DNA of 64,000 nucleotides from Streptomyces sabulosicollis (GTDB lineage Bacteria; Actinomycetota; Actinomycetes; Streptomycetales; Streptomycetaceae), in assembly GCF_016103465.1 (NCBI RefSeq), contig NZ_JAEEAP010000005.1:1-64000 (forward strand), in the 5' to 3' direction. The notes under the pieces are model-generated. The model was not told the DNA's origin. It did no database searches and saw nothing but the letters and a program-made list of their open reading frames with translations. Positions 1-8,328 of the stretch are shown in pieces. Position numbers and translations under genes: made by a program. Each line of letters starts with the position of its first letter. The stretch's first letter is position 1.

Positions 1-14
1 GGAAACATCCGTCC

Positions 15-1142
15 ATGGTCCCCACCGACACGGCCTTCACCCCGGTCATCTCCGCCTGGTCCGCGATCTCCCCGCTCGGGCTCGGCAGCGCCGAGTTCTC
101 CCGGGGGCTGGGCTCCGGCCACCGGGCCGCGGTCCGGCTGGACCGCGAGGAGTGGCAGGTGCCCTTCGAGGAGGCGTGCCTGGTCCCCGGCTTCGACATC
201 CGGGGGCTGCTGGGCCGGAAGGGCACCCGCTCGATGGACCGGATCACCGGCCTGGCCGTGGTCGCGCTCGGACGGCTGCTCGCCACCGGCGACACCGGGC
301 GGCTGCCGGGGGTCGAGGAGGACACCGGCCTGGTGCTCGGCACCAGCACCGGAAGCGCGCAGAGCATGATGAACTTCACCCGGGACTCCCTGGTGGGGGA
401 CCGCCCGTATCTGGTCGACCCGGCACGCTTCCCCAACACCGTGATGAACTGCGCCGCCGGGCAGTCGGCCATCTGGCACCGCCTCAAGGGCCCCAACACC
501 ACGATCGCCGGGGGCAGGGCCACCGGACTGCTGGCCCTGCGGTACGCGCTGCGGCTGCACCGGGCGGGCCGCGCGCGGACCCTGCTGTGCGGCGCGGTCG
601 AGGAGTTCTCCACGGCCCGTGCCTGGCTCGCCTGGCACGCGCGGGGAGTCACCGGCGACGGCGGGCGGCGCGACGCCGTCCTCGGCGAGGGCGCCGCGGT
701 GTGGCTGCTCGAGGACGCCTCGGACGCCCGGGCCCACGGCCGGCGCGGTATCGCGGAGGTCCTCGGGCTGGAGTTCGGCTTCGCCGAGGACCATGCGGCG
801 ATCCGGCCGGTGCTGGCGGACTGTCTGCGCCGGCTGCTGGACCGGGCGGGCCTGGCCGCGGCCGACATCGGGGCGCTCGCCGACACCCAGCTGGCCGGAC
901 CGGACGGCGACGCGGAGCGCGCCGCCGTCGCCGAGGTGCTCGGCACCCGCCTTCCGCCCCGGGTGGCCTGCGCCGATTCCATCGGCGACACCTTCGCGGC
1001 CTCCGCCGCCTTCCAGATCGCCGCGGTGCTCGCCGGTGCCGGGGCCGGGGAGGCCGCCGCCGGGCCCCGGACCGTCCTGATCACTTCCGCCGAGGCGAAC
1101 GGCATGGTCGGAGCCGCCCTGCTGAGGCTCGCAGGTTCATGA
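15..1142 (+). CDS. Ketosynthase-like chain length factor (inactive KS)
   Basis: A 375-aa thiolase-fold ketosynthase homologue (AWSAISPLGLG near residues 14-24; GPNTTIAGGRATG at 159-171). In FabF-type enzymes the cysteine nucleophile sits in the equivalent of this second motif; here the position is Arg168. The first catalytic His region reads ADTQLAG and the Lys/His loop reads DSIGDTF, so Cys, both His and Lys are all replaced. This is expected of a chain length factor, which pairs with a catalytic KS and sets polyketide length. The KS would be encoded immediately left of the window. The downstream gene set (ACP, two dehydratases, ketoreductase) matches polyene-forming type II PKSs. ATG at 15 fits the family N-terminus, but no upstream stop is visible in the 14 preceding bases, so the start is slightly uncertain. 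Confidence 0.85.
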   Translation: MVPTDTAFTPVISAWSAISPLGLGSAEFSRGLGSGHRAAVRLDREEWQVPFEEACLVPGFDIRGLLGRKGTRSMDRITGLAVVALGRLLATGDTGRLPGVEEDTGLVLGTSTGSAQSMMNFTRDSLVGDRPYLVDPARFPNTVMNCAAGQSAIWHRLKGPNTTIAGGRATGLLALRYALRLHRAGRARTLLCGAVEEFSTARAWLAWHARGVTGDGGRRDAVLGEGAAVWLLEDASDARAHGRRGIAEVLGLEFGFAEDHAAIRPVLADCLRRLLDRAGLAAADIGALADTQLAGPDGDAERAAVAEVLGTRLPPRVACADSIGDTFAASAAFQIAAVLAGAGAGEAAAGPRTVLITSAEANGMVGAALLRLAGS

Positions 1143-1195
1143 CCCCGTGCGCCATGTCCGATGGCGAACCGCAACCGATGGAGAGGCGAGGCACG

Positions 1196-1459
1196 ATGCC
1201 CGACACCCAACCGACCCCCCTCGACCCGGAGGACCTGCGGCGCACCATCGCCGAAGTGTTCTGCGTGGACCCGGGCGAGGTGACCGACGAAACCCGCTTC
1301 GTGGAGGATCTGGGCGGCGATTCGCTGCTGGCGCTCGAGGTGATCGTCGCCCTGGAGAAGAAGTACTCCGTGCGGTTCGCGGAGTCGGACGTGCGCCGGC
1401 TGACCACGCTGCCGCGGACCTACGACGTGCTCGCGGACAAGCTCGGAGCCCGGGGATGA
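1196..1459 (+). CDS. Acyl carrier protein
   Basis: An 87-aa acidic four-helix carrier protein with the phosphopantetheine attachment motif EDLGGDSL; the modified serine is Ser43. It carries the growing chain for the type II PKS encoded around it. ATG at 1196 is preceded by a purine-rich GAGAGGCGAGG stretch. An upstream in-frame ATG would add an unconserved extension, so the shorter start is preferred. The stop overlaps the next start by 4 nt (ATGA), implying translational coupling with the dehydratase gene. Length and motif spacing are normal for an ACP. Confidence 0.9.
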   Translation: MPDTQPTPLDPEDLRRTIAEVFCVDPGEVTDETRFVEDLGGDSLLALEVIVALEKKYSVRFAESDVRRLTTLPRTYDVLADKLGARG

Positions 1460-1842
1460 GCCCGGTGTGCACTCCGGTGGCGGGCCGGAGCGAGCACGGC
1501 ACGGCCCCGGACGGGACCACGCGCGTGTCGATGACCGTCGGGCCCGAGGAGCCGGTGTTCTCCGGCCACTACCCCGGATTCCCGATCTTCCCCGGCGTCT
1601 GCGTCATCGAGTTCCTGCACCGCGGCGCGCTGGCCGCCGCCCCCGAACCGGATGGCACCTGGGTGCTGTCCGGCATCGAGAGCGCGCGGTTCATGAACCC
1701 CGTCTTCCCCGGCGACACGCTCACCGCCGACCTGACCTGGCGCTGCGACGGCACGGGCGGGCGCTGCTCCGCCGCGGTCACCGGCCCGCGCGGCACCATC
1801 GCCCGGATCGCCCTCCGCTTCGAGGCCGAGGGGGCGCGGTGA
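1456..1842 (+). CDS. Hot-dog 3-hydroxyacyl-ACP dehydratase (FabZ-like)
   Basis: A 128-aa single hot-dog-fold protein. The segment GHYPGFPIFPGV is the FabA/FabZ active-site loop with the catalytic His, and VIEF on the following helix supplies the acidic partner. It would dehydrate 3-hydroxyacyl-ACP to enoyl-ACP, creating the double bonds of a polyene chain. It overlaps the ACP gene by 4 nt and the next dehydratase gene by 4 nt (GTGA), so the three are probably translated as a unit. Family membership is clear; assignment to polyene formation is inferred from context. Confidence 0.82.
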   Translation: MSPVCTPVAGRSEHGTAPDGTTRVSMTVGPEEPVFSGHYPGFPIFPGVCVIEFLHRGALAAAPEPDGTWVLSGIESARFMNPVFPGDTLTADLTWRCDGTGGRCSAAVTGPRGTIARIALRFEAEGAR

Positions 1843-2348
1843 CCGAGATGCCCGCCGGTGTCGCCGAACTCAGGCGACGGCTTCCGCACCGCCACCCTAT
1901 GCTGCTGCTCGACCGGGTCGTGCAGGTGGAGCCGGGCGCGCGGCTCACCGCCCGCAAGGCCGTCACCTGCAACGAGCCGTGGTACGAGCGCCTGGCCGAC
2001 GACGCGGCCGAGCGGGACCACGACTACCCGGCGGTGCTGCTCGTCGAGTCCTGCTGCCAGGCCGCCGGCCTCCTCGCCACCTGGGACGCCCCGGTCCCCG
2101 ACGCGCGGGGCGACCGCGTGATGCTGTTCGGCGGCATCTCCGGGGTCCGGTTCACCGGACGGGTGCGCCCGGGCGACGTGGTGGAACACCAGGTGCGGCT
2201 GACCCGGAGCTTCGCGGACACCGTGATCTTCGAGGGGCGGAGCACGGTCGGGGACGAAACCGTCATGGAGATCGAACAGCTGGTCATCGCGTTCCGGCCG
2301 GGAGCCGGGCTGGCCACGGCCGCCCCGGCCGCGGCGGACCGGGCCTGA
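1839..2348 (+). CDS. Second FabZ-like dehydratase subunit (atypical active site)
   Basis: A 169-aa hot-dog protein with a FabZ-like N-terminus (LPHRHPMLLLDRVV) and the conserved acidic helix (LLVESCCQAAG). The canonical GHFPxxPVxPG histidine loop is not recognisable; the corresponding segment reads DHDYPAVLLVES, so His may be supplied differently or be absent. Being encoded head-to-tail with a canonical partner (GTGA overlap) suggests a heteromeric dehydratase, as several reducing type II PKSs use paired dehydratases. GTG at 1839 is chosen because it gives the 4-nt overlap and the full N-terminal helix. The heteromer is an inference. Confidence 0.78.
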   Translation: MTEMPAGVAELRRRLPHRHPMLLLDRVVQVEPGARLTARKAVTCNEPWYERLADDAAERDHDYPAVLLVESCCQAAGLLATWDAPVPDARGDRVMLFGGISGVRFTGRVRPGDVVEHQVRLTRSFADTVIFEGRSTVGDETVMEIEQLVIAFRPGAGLATAAPAAADRA

Positions 2349-2363
2349 GGGGAGGCGGACGAC

Positions 2364-3107
2364 ATGACCGGCACCGACAACCGGGTGGCCGTGGTCACCG
2401 GCGGTACGCGTGGCATCGGGCGGGCCACGGTGTTGCGCCTGGCGCGCGAGGGGTACGACGTGGCGTTCTGCCATGCCGCACCGGACCCGGAGCCCGGCGC
2501 GCTGCTGGCGAAGGAGGTCGAGCAGCTGGGCCGGCGGGCGATGGCCCTGCGGGCCGATGTCTCGGACGCGGACGCGGTGCGCCGGTTCATGGCCGCCGCC
2601 CAGGACGCACTCGGCCCCATCGACGTCACGGTCACCTCCGCGGGCATCGTCCGGGACAATCCGCTGCTGCTCATGAAGGACGAGGAGTGGCACCAGGTCC
2701 TGGACACCAACCTCGACGGCACCTACCACGTGTGCCGCGCGGCCGTCTTCGAGATGATGAAGCGCCGACGGGGCTGCATCGTGAACATCTCCTCGGTCGC
2801 CGGGGTCCACGGACACCCCACCCAGACCAACTACTCGGCCTCCAAGGCCGGGATCATCGGGTTCACCAAGGCGCTGGCCAAGGAGGTCGGCAGGTACGGC
2901 ATCCGCGCCAACGTGGTGGCACCCGGATTCATCGAGACCGACATGACCGCCGCGCTGGCCGACAGCGCCCGCGCGGACGCCGCGAAGAAGATCCCGCTGC
3001 AGCGCTTCGGACGCCCCGAAGAGGTCGCGGACATGGTCGCGTACCTGGCCTCGGCCGAGTACGTGACCGGAAGCGTGCTGCAGATCGACGGCGGCATCGT
3101 CATCTGA
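2364..3107 (+). CDS. 3-oxoacyl-ACP reductase (FabG-type ketoreductase)
   Basis: A 247-aa classical short-chain dehydrogenase. It has the NADPH-binding TGGTRGIG near residue 12, SAG in the NNAG position, and the catalytic Ser (NISSVAG) with Tyr/Lys (YSASK). C-terminal GFIETDM and the final GGxxI segment are typical of FabG. It would reduce the 3-oxo group of the ACP-bound chain, giving the substrate for the adjacent dehydratases. It starts 15 nt after the dehydratase gene with GAGGGGAGG in front, so it belongs to the same operon. Full length and intact. Confidence 0.9.
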   Translation: MTGTDNRVAVVTGGTRGIGRATVLRLAREGYDVAFCHAAPDPEPGALLAKEVEQLGRRAMALRADVSDADAVRRFMAAAQDALGPIDVTVTSAGIVRDNPLLLMKDEEWHQVLDTNLDGTYHVCRAAVFEMMKRRRGCIVNISSVAGVHGHPTQTNYSASKAGIIGFTKALAKEVGRYGIRANVVAPGFIETDMTAALADSARADAAKKIPLQRFGRPEEVADMVAYLASAEYVTGSVLQIDGGIVI

Positions 3108-3120
3108 GGAAAGGCCGGCC

Positions 3121-3837
3121 ATGTCCCGGAGGGACCGCGAACCCCGTTTCTACTTCTCCCTGCGCAGCCCGTACTCCTGGCTCGCCTACCGCCAACTGCG
3201 CGACGAACACCCGGACGTGGCCGACGCCATCACCTGGCGGCCCTTCTGGGAACCGGATGCCCGCAGCCTGCTGATGCTGGAAAAGGCGGGCGGCGGCTTC
3301 CCGTACGTCGGCATGTCCCGCGCCAAGCACCTCTACATCCTCCAGGACGTGCGCCGGCTGTGCGCCGAGCGCGGGCTCGAACCCAGGTGGCCGGTCGACC
3401 GGGACCCGGTGTGGGAGGTCCCGCACCTGGCCCATCTCGCCGCGGTGGACGAGGGGAAGGGCCCGGAGTTCATCGAGCGCGTCTACCGGGCCCGCTGGGA
3501 GGAGGGCAGGGATATCTGCGCGCCCGCCACCATCGCGGAGGTGGCCGCCGAACTGGGGCTGCCCGAGGATCGCCTGGCGGGCGCCGCCGCCGACGACGAA
3601 CTGCGGGAACGCGGGGTCGAGGCGCTGCTGCGGGTCGACGCGGACGGGGTGTTCGGCGTGCCGTTCTTCATCCACGGCTTCCACAAGTACTGGGGCGTGG
3701 ACCGGCTCGCCTCGTTCATCGCGTCGGTGACGGGCGCCGCGCCGGGACGGCCGGCCACCGGACCGTCGGACACCGCACCGTCCGCCGCGGCGCCGGGCCG
3801 GGGCGGGGACCAGGGGCACGCGGGCGGCTGCGGCTGA
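3121..3837 (+). CDS. DsbA-fold isomerase (2-hydroxychromene-2-carboxylate isomerase-like)
   Basis: A 238-aa DsbA/kappa-GST-fold protein opening with RFYFSLRSPYSWLA, the signature of the 2-hydroxychromene-2-carboxylate isomerase family, in which a Ser replaces the thiol of true DsbA and glutathione-type chemistry drives cis/trans isomerisation. No CXXC and no signal peptide, so it is cytosolic and not an oxidoreductase. It lies 13 nt after the ketoreductase gene in the PKS operon. A role in setting double-bond geometry of the polyene is plausible but inferred. The C-terminal 35 residues are low-complexity Ala/Gly/Pro. Confidence 0.72.
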   Translation: MSRRDREPRFYFSLRSPYSWLAYRQLRDEHPDVADAITWRPFWEPDARSLLMLEKAGGGFPYVGMSRAKHLYILQDVRRLCAERGLEPRWPVDRDPVWEVPHLAHLAAVDEGKGPEFIERVYRARWEEGRDICAPATIAEVAAELGLPEDRLAGAAADDELRERGVEALLRVDADGVFGVPFFIHGFHKYWGVDRLASFIASVTGAAPGRPATGPSDTAPSAAAPGRGGDQGHAGGCG

Positions 3838-3868
3838 CCGCGTCCCGACGATCGGCGAAGAGGAACCG

Positions 3869-5425
3869 ATGAGGCAACAGAACCTTGGCTCGGCGGCGGC
3901 GGTCCACTACTGGGCCCGAACCACCAGGGACACCACCGCCATCGTGTACGAGGGCGCCCGGATCAGTTACGGGACGCTGTCCGCCCGGGTGCGGTCGCTG
4001 GCGGCCGCCCTGTCCGACGGCGGAGTGCGCCGGGGCGACCGGATCGCCTTCCTGGGGCGCAACGGCCCGGTGCTGCTGGAGGCGGCGCTGGCCGCGGCGC
4101 ATCTCGGAGCGGTGTTCGTGCCGCTCAACGCCCGGCTGGCCGGAGGGGAGGTGGCCTACCTCCTCGGCGACTGCCGTCCCCACACCCTCATCGCCGAGGA
4201 CGCCCACCGCGCCCTGGTCGACGCGTTCGCGGACACCGTGCCCGTCCAGCGGTTCCTGCTCGCCGACAGCGGCCCCGTCGGTCCCGCGGTCCACCCCCGC
4301 TGGGAACCGCTGCCGACGGCGGAGGCGGCGGACGCCGCGCCGCCGGTCGCGGTCCTGCCCGATGACCCGGCGGTCATCATGTACACCTCGGGCACCACCG
4401 GGCGGCCCAAGGGGGCGGTGCTCACCCACGGCAATCTGTGGTGGAACCACCTCAACACCGCCGCCGTGATCCGCACCCGGCTGGGCGACACCACCCTGGT
4501 GCTCGCGCCCATGTTCCACATCGCCGGGCTCAGCGGCTTCACCCTGGGCTCCCTGTGCCACGGCGGCACCCTGGTGGTCCGGCGCTCCTTCTCCGCCGAA
4601 CAGTGCCTGGAGGACCTGGTCGAGCACCGGGTGGCCAATCTCATCGCGGTGCCGACGATGTTCGCGGCCATCGCCGCGACGGCCGGTTTCCCGCGCGCCG
4701 ATCTCTCCGCCCTGCGCGCCGCGATCGTCGGCGGGGCCCCGGTGCCCCCCGCCCTGGTCCGCGACTACCTCGCCCACGGCATCCCCCTGCACCAGGCGTG
4801 GGGGATGACCGAGACCGCGCCACTGGCCAGCCATCTGCCGACGGAGCTGGTGGGCGCCCACCCCGACGCGGCCGGATTCCCCCTGCCCCACACGGAGATA
4901 CGGCTGGTCGATCCGGCCACCGGGGGTGTGGTGGGCGAACCGGAGGTGGCCGCCGAGATCTGTGTCCGGGGGCCCAACGTCTTCGCGGGCTACTGGAACG
5001 ACCCGGAGGCGACCCGACGGGTGCTGGACGACGCCGGGTGGTTCCGGTCCGGGGACATCGGCCGACTCGACAGACACGGTCTGCTGTACATCGTGGACCG
5101 GCTCAAGGACGTGATCATCAGCGGCGGGGAGAACATCTACCCCGCCGAACTGGAGCGGCATCTGGCCGACTACCCCGGTGTGCGGGAGGCGGCCGTGGTC
5201 GGGGTGGAGCATCCGCGGTGGGGCGAGAGCCCGGTGGCGGTGCTGTGCCAGGACGGGGGCGACCGGGCCACCCTGGAGGAGATCCGGGCGTTCACCGGGC
5301 AACGGCTGGCACGGTACAAGCTCCCCACGGCCGTTCACCATTGCGACGCACTGCCCCGCAATGGCAGTGGAAAGGTGGACAAAGCGGCTTTGCGCGCACA
5401 GGTGCTCGCGGCGGGGCGGCCGTGA
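3869..5425 (+). CDS. AMP-dependent acyl-CoA/acyl-ACP ligase
   Basis: A 518-aa ANL-superfamily adenylating enzyme. The P-loop-like motif YTSGTTGRPKG lies near residue 173, GMTETAP is the A5 motif, and WFRSGDIG and DRLKDVIISGGENIYP form the hinge. The catalytic Lys is in RNGSGKVDK near the C terminus. It activates a carboxylic acid as acyl-AMP and transfers it to CoA or a carrier protein. As the last gene of the PKS operon it could load a starter acid or release and conjugate the finished polyene acid; substrate is not predictable. Full length, intact, ATG start after GAAGAGG. Confidence 0.88.
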   Translation: MRQQNLGSAAAVHYWARTTRDTTAIVYEGARISYGTLSARVRSLAAALSDGGVRRGDRIAFLGRNGPVLLEAALAAAHLGAVFVPLNARLAGGEVAYLLGDCRPHTLIAEDAHRALVDAFADTVPVQRFLLADSGPVGPAVHPRWEPLPTAEAADAAPPVAVLPDDPAVIMYTSGTTGRPKGAVLTHGNLWWNHLNTAAVIRTRLGDTTLVLAPMFHIAGLSGFTLGSLCHGGTLVVRRSFSAEQCLEDLVEHRVANLIAVPTMFAAIAATAGFPRADLSALRAAIVGGAPVPPALVRDYLAHGIPLHQAWGMTETAPLASHLPTELVGAHPDAAGFPLPHTEIRLVDPATGGVVGEPEVAAEICVRGPNVFAGYWNDPEATRRVLDDAGWFRSGDIGRLDRHGLLYIVDRLKDVIISGGENIYPAELERHLADYPGVREAAVVGVEHPRWGESPVAVLCQDGGDRATLEEIRAFTGQRLARYKLPTAVHHCDALPRNGSGKVDKAALRAQVLAAGRP

Positions 5426-5527
5426 CGGCCCCCTGAAGCGCCGTTGGAACCCCACCGTGCCCGAACGCGCCGAAAACATGCCCGCTCACGAAGCCGAAAC
5501 GGCCCGTGTGGCGTGCATGTAAGCAAA

Positions 5528-5561
5528 GTGAAAGCGCGTGAAAAGTGCCGGGACGTAGACT
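5528..5561 (+). promoter_or_regulatory. Candidate promoter/operator of the LuxR pair
   Basis: The 198-nt gap before the LuxR genes is locally AT-richer than its surroundings. It contains two GTGAAA copies 10 nt apart (5528-5533 and 5538-5543) and a TAGACT -10-like hexamer at 5556-5561. No good -35 is seen. The repeats could be a regulator site. Weak evidence. Confidence 0.25.
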
Positions 5562-5623
5562 CCTCGGTACGTGCCCGGAGTGCCTGAGTCCGGGTGTAAA
5601 AGTGTTGGCACGGGGGTTCCACA

Positions 5624-6361
5624 TTGACAAGAAATACAGGCGGAGTTCCGCCCTTCGCGGACACGGTGACGACCGATCCGCTGGAAACGGGGACGCGGCG
5701 GGCCGCCGCGATCCAGCGGCTGGACACCGAACTTCTGGTGGCCGCCGCCACGGCCCTGGCCGACCAGGCCGCAAGTAGTGTGAACGTCACGATTCCCAGT
5801 GATCGACGAGGTTTGTCGGAATTCGGTCCGGCGCTCCACGCCATGGCGAAGACGGTGCGCCCGGACGTCGAATTCAGGGTTCTCTTCCCCTCTCGCGCTT
5901 TTGACGTCGAGGTTCTGCGACGGTTGACCACCGAGCGGGTGAACGTCGCTGTCCGAATTGCCGAGAGTCCACTGCAGGGTGTGGTGATGGCCGACTTCCG
6001 CAGTGCGCTGCTGTGGTCGCCGATCGCCCTCAAGGGCGGAAGTGTGGCGCTTTTCGACAAATCCGCGGAGATCGGCGCCCTGGGGTCTCTGTTCCTCGGC
6101 GCATGGGGGAGCGCCATACCACTGGCCGAATTCCGGAAGCGGCGGGAGCTGGTCCGGCACGAGGACCAGCGCCAGGTCCTGGGGCATCTGCGGGACGGGC
6201 ACACGGACCGGGTCGCGGCGCAGAAGATGGGCATCTCCTACCGCACCTATCGCCGCCGGGTCGCGGAGATCCTGGAGGGACTGGGCGCGGAGTCCCGCTT
6301 CCAGGCCGGGGTACGGGCCAGTGAGCTCGGGCTGCTGTCGCCGCTGGAGGACGCCCAATGA
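5624..6361 (+). CDS. LuxR-HTH transcriptional regulator with TrmB/PLD-like N-domain
   Basis: A 245-aa protein. The C-terminal 60 residues (VAAQKMGISYRTYRRRV, then SRFQAGVRA) are a LuxR-type helix-turn-helix. The N-terminal part contains the VRVL-type strand pattern (DVEFRVLFPS, then VNVAVRI) seen in actinobacterial regulators with a TrmB/phospholipase-D-like sensor domain rather than a response-regulator receiver. The start is TTG at 5624, with a GGGGG stretch about 8 nt upstream. It overlaps the next gene, its paralogue, by 4 nt. A cluster-specific regulator of the neighbouring PKS is likely, but the ligand is unknown. Confidence 0.78.
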   Translation: MTRNTGGVPPFADTVTTDPLETGTRRAAAIQRLDTELLVAAATALADQAASSVNVTIPSDRRGLSEFGPALHAMAKTVRPDVEFRVLFPSRAFDVEVLRRLTTERVNVAVRIAESPLQGVVMADFRSALLWSPIALKGGSVALFDKSAEIGALGSLFLGAWGSAIPLAEFRKRRELVRHEDQRQVLGHLRDGHTDRVAAQKMGISYRTYRRRVAEILEGLGAESRFQAGVRASELGLLSPLEDAQ

Positions 6362-7074
6362 CGGCTCTTCCTCTTCCCGCGCCCGCCCCGGTCCCGCTGG
6401 GCTCTCCGCTCCGGCCGCCCGCCTCGGCGGCGGACCGGAGCCCCGACCCGGCCGAGGACGCCCAGGCCATCGTGCGCGGGGCCGGGCAGCACGTGTCCAT
6501 CATCCTCGCGCTGCCCCAAGGGGCGCGGCGCGAGGTGCTGCGGTCGCTCCTCCCCGGGCTCCTGGCCCAGGCGCAACCGGACGTCCGGGTGCGCGTCCTG
6601 TGCACCCGTCACACCTGTGACCAGCGCCTGCTGGACACCCTCGGCGGCGACGGGGTCCGGCCGGAGGTGCGCATGGCCCGCCTCGATCCGATCGAGGCGG
6701 TCATGGCCGACGGCCGTACGGCGCTGGCCAATCTGCGGGCGGAATCCGGTCCGCCGATCTTCACCACCCAGGAGGCCCTGCCGGTCCAGGCGTTGCACAC
6801 GCTGTTCAACTCCATCTGGAAGAAGTCGGCCCCGCTCTCGGCGCGGCCCGACTTCGGCGACCGCCGTCGCACCCGGCTGGTCGCCGAGATCCTCGGGATG
6901 CTGCGCGTCGGAGCCACCGACGAGGTCGCCGCCCGGGCACTGTCCATCTCCGTGCGGACCTACCGCAGACACGTCGCGGACATCATGGAACGGCTCGACG
7001 CGCGATCGCGCTTCGAGGCCGGACTCCTCGCCGCCGAGCTGGACATGCTGCCGCCCCCGGTGGAGCGACACTGA
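6358..7074 (+). CDS. Paralogous LuxR-HTH transcriptional regulator
   Basis: A 238-aa paralogue of the preceding protein with the same layout: an N-terminal sensor-like region (VRVRVLCTRHT, then PEVRMARLDP) and a C-terminal LuxR HTH (ARALSISVRTYRRHVADI, then SRFEAGLLAA). The ATG overlaps the TGA of the first gene (ATGA), so the two are co-translated and may form a heterodimer. The first 35 residues are Pro/Ala-rich and probably unstructured. Tandem paralogues at a biosynthetic cluster edge suggest recent duplication and joint control; this is inference. Confidence 0.78.
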   Translation: MTALPLPAPAPVPLGSPLRPPASAADRSPDPAEDAQAIVRGAGQHVSIILALPQGARREVLRSLLPGLLAQAQPDVRVRVLCTRHTCDQRLLDTLGGDGVRPEVRMARLDPIEAVMADGRTALANLRAESGPPIFTTQEALPVQALHTLFNSIWKKSAPLSARPDFGDRRRTRLVAEILGMLRVGATDEVAARALSISVRTYRRHVADIMERLDARSRFEAGLLAAELDMLPPPVERH

Positions 7075-7078
7075 CGGA

Positions 7079-7111
7079 CCGCACCCGGCCGGGGCCACCG
7101 GCCGGGTGCGG
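7079..7111. terminator. Bidirectional hairpin terminator
   Basis: A perfect 14-bp GC stem (arms 7079-7092 and 7098-7111) with a 5-nt loop GGCCA sits between the convergent regulator and SDR genes. There is no U-tract, as is usual in streptomycetes. It would act in both directions. Confidence 0.7.
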
Positions 7112-7131
7112 GCTCCACGCGGGCGGGCCGT

Positions 7132-8157
7132 TCAGCTCCGTGCGCTCCGTACGGCCAGGGCACACCCGATGGCCCCGGCGGCCGCTCCGGCGGCGGCCAG
7201 CAGTCCGCGGTGCTGGGAGGCCCACAGCTGGGTGCTGCGGGTTGTCGTCCGGTCGTCGAAGGCGCCGTGCGGGCCGTAGTCGCGGCCGTCGGCGCCATCG
7301 GCGGGCGCCCACAGGTTGGCCGGCCGGTCCGGGTCGCGGGGCTGGTCCGTCTGCTGGGAGGAGTAGCCGGTGCGGGCGAGGTAGCGGTCGATCAGACCCG
7401 GGGCGAACCTGTTCCCGATCAGCGTCGCGGCGGTGGAGCCGCCCACCCAGTACTCGCGCCGCCCGGGGTGGTCGGCGGCGTAGAGGATGCCCCGCGCGGC
7501 CACTTCCGGCTGGTAGATCGGCGGCATGGGCCGGGGGTGCCGGGGCAGCCGGGAGAGGACCCAGCTGAACTGGGGCGTGTTGACGCCCGGCAGGTGCACC
7601 ATGGTGACCCGCACCCGGCTGCGATCGTGCAGGAGCTCGCAGCGCAGCGATTCGTGGAAGCCCTGGATGGCGTGCTTGGCCGCGCAATAGGCGGACTGCA
7701 GCGGGACGCCGCGATGGGCGAGGGCGGAGCCCACCTGCACGACGGTGCCGCGGTTCCTGGGCACCATGCGCCGCAGGGCCGCCTGGGTGCCGTGGACGAA
7801 TCCCAGGTAGGTGACGCGCGTGACCCTGTCGAACTCCTCGGCCTCGATCTCCTGGACGGGTGCGAAGACCGTGGCGAAGGCGGCGTTCACCCACACGTCG
7901 ATCGGTCCCAGCTCCCGCTCCACCCGCGCGGCCGCCGCGTCGACGGCCCGCGCATCGGACACGTCCACGCTGATGGGCAGCGGCCGGCCACCGGCCGCCC
8001 GGACATCGTGCGCGGCGGCTTCCAGGCCGCGCTCGCCGCGCGCCAGCAGCGCGACCGTCGCGCCCCGGGCGGCGAAGGCGTGAGCCGTGGCACGGCCGAC
8101 ACCGGCGCTGGCGCCGGTCACGACGACGATCTGCGGACCGTGTCGCTTCCTGCCCAT
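7132..8157 (-). CDS. Short-chain dehydrogenase with C-terminal membrane anchor
   Basis: A 341-aa SDR of the extended membrane-associated type common in actinobacteria. It has the cofactor motif [12 protein letters not shown] near residue 15, NAAF, and the catalytic Ser (VGSALAHRG) with Tyr-Lys (YCAAK). The C-terminal segment [18 protein letters not shown] is a probable single transmembrane anchor. ATG at 8157 is preferred because GGGAGG lies 7 nt upstream; an in-frame ATG at 8175 lies before that site. It is divergent from the GH15 gene, sharing a 171-nt promoter region. Substrate unknown. Confidence 0.82.
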   Translation of the reverse strand: MGRKRHGPQIVVVTGASAGVGRATAHAFAARGATVALLARGERGLEAAAHDVRAAGGRPLPISVDVSDARAVDAAAARVERELGPIDVWVNAAFATVFAPVQEIEAEEFDRVTRVTYLGFVHGTQAALRRMVPRNRGTVVQVGSALAHRGVPLQSAYCAAKHAIQGFHESLRCELLHDRSRVRVTMVHLPGVNTPQFSWVLSRLPRHPRPMPPIYQPEVAARGILYAADHPGRREYWVGGSTAATLIGNRFAPGLIDRYLARTGYSSQQTDQPRDPDRPANLWAPADGADGRDYGPHGAFDDRTTTRSTQLWASQHRGLLAAAGAAAGAIGCALAVRSARS

Positions 8158-8194
8158 CGTGGCCTCCCGTTCCATGTCTCCAGTGGTTGCCGGG

Positions 8195-8215
8195 GCTGAG
8201 CCGGGTACCCGGGCG
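8195..8215. promoter_or_regulatory. Palindrome in the SDR/GH15 divergent region
   Basis: A 12-bp perfect palindrome CCGGGTACCCGG at 8201-8212 lies between the divergent SDR and GH15 genes. It could be an operator shared by both. The related sequence GCCGGGTACC recurs near 18752 upstream of fdhA. No clear -10/-35 is visible. Confidence 0.3.
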
Positions 8216-8328
8216 GCGCCGTACGAAAAGCCCCCACGGGCCGCGCGGCGCGGGAAACCGCGAATCCAGGAGCAGGACCAGGAGAACGACCCAGGAGAAG
8301 GACCCGGAAAGCGCCCGGAAGGAGGAGG

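Noticed and set aside
3716-5479. A 587-codon minus-strand open frame opposite the acyl-CoA ligase gene
   Set aside because: Antisense shadow; no ribosome binding site or domain, while the ligase on the plus strand has all ANL motifs.
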